Source of the DNA: an uncultured Opitutales bacterium
GTDB lineage: Bacteria; Verrucomicrobiota; Verrucomicrobiia; Opitutales; Intestinicryptomonadaceae
Assembly (NCBI GenBank): GCA_900546565.1
Contig: URDC01000005.1
Location: 1 to 57,734 of the forward strand
DNA: 57,734 bases
Reading direction: 5' to 3'
Below, piece by piece: positions 57,721 to 57,734 of the stretch (its first letter is position 1; each line of letters opens with the position of its first letter). The notes below the pieces were generated by a model, which saw nothing but the letters and a program-made list of their open reading frames with translations, did no database searches and was not told the DNA's origin. A program made the position numbers and the translations under genes.

Positions 57721-57734
57721 CTGTCTCTTATACA
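57721..57734. other. Tn5/Nextera mosaic-end adapter remnant
   Basis: The last 14 bases, CTGTCTCTTATACA, are exactly the beginning of the reverse Tn5 mosaic end used in Nextera/tagmentation libraries. This is library sequence at the contig end, not genome. Confidence 0.93.

Overview
This 57.7 kb window looks like one contig from a Gram-negative bacterium, most likely a member of Verrucomicrobiota (an Opitutia/Puniceicoccales-type lineage). Reasons: an LptD-type outer-membrane protein, a TonB/ExbB/ExbD system of the Ttp type, a very small PEP-CTERM protein, bacterial squalene genes (hpnC, hpnD, hpnE), a three-domain IspG, and secreted FAD-oxidoreductase and glycosidase families common in Verrucomicrobiota and Planctomycetota. 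The phylum assignment is inference from gene content. GC is moderately high, coding density is high, and many neighbours overlap by ATGA or TAATG. I see no prophage, insertion sequence, CRISPR array or resistance gene.

Left part (1-10.8 kb). A 67-bp tandem repeat opens the contig and runs into the leader of a LOG-family gene. Then come lptD, scpA with an overlapping 81-residue gene, glmM, a TPR protein, tRNA-Ile2(CAT), a lipoprotein, tRNA-Lys(TTT), pgsA-pgpA for phosphatidylglycerol, and divergent coaD. A cluster of small perfect hairpins lies between coaD and tRNA-Gln(TTG).

Middle-left (11-28.4 kb). A minus-strand run thiD-radC-tsaD leads to hpnC, a single-chain HpnD-HpnE fusion and an HpnG-like nucleosidase: a squalene/hopanoid module. 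The plus strand carries rarA, a small membrane protein, an unknown secreted protein and hrpB. hrpB converges on a malic enzyme across a 320-bp intergenic region of nested inverted repeats. A Tat-type FAD oxidoreductase, ribE and a secreted endonuclease/exonuclease/phosphatase-family protein follow.

Middle-right (28.5-43.7 kb). A minus-strand group (DUF192 lipoprotein, small membrane protein, mnmE, DUF4339 membrane protein) diverges from a long plus-strand run: an M24 peptidase, a trypsin-like/PDZ protein lacking its catalytic residues, a Ttp-like envelope energy-transducing complex (DUF3450-like, TtpC-like, ExbB, ExbD, TonB, TPR), folate genes folP-folB-folK, rsmI and a ppx/gppA homologue. 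A secreted nucleoside hydrolase and the mini PEP-CTERM protein close it.

Right part (43.9-57.7 kb). gyrB-gyrA on the minus strand, a secreted glycosidase-like protein on the plus strand, and a minus-strand isoprenoid/envelope cluster: small SRP RNA, uppS, cdsA, dxr, rseP, ispG. With hpnCDE, the window holds two MEP-pathway steps and two isoprenoid sinks (undecaprenyl and squalene). The last 14 bases match the Tn5/Nextera mosaic end, so the right edge is a sequencing-adapter remnant, not genome.
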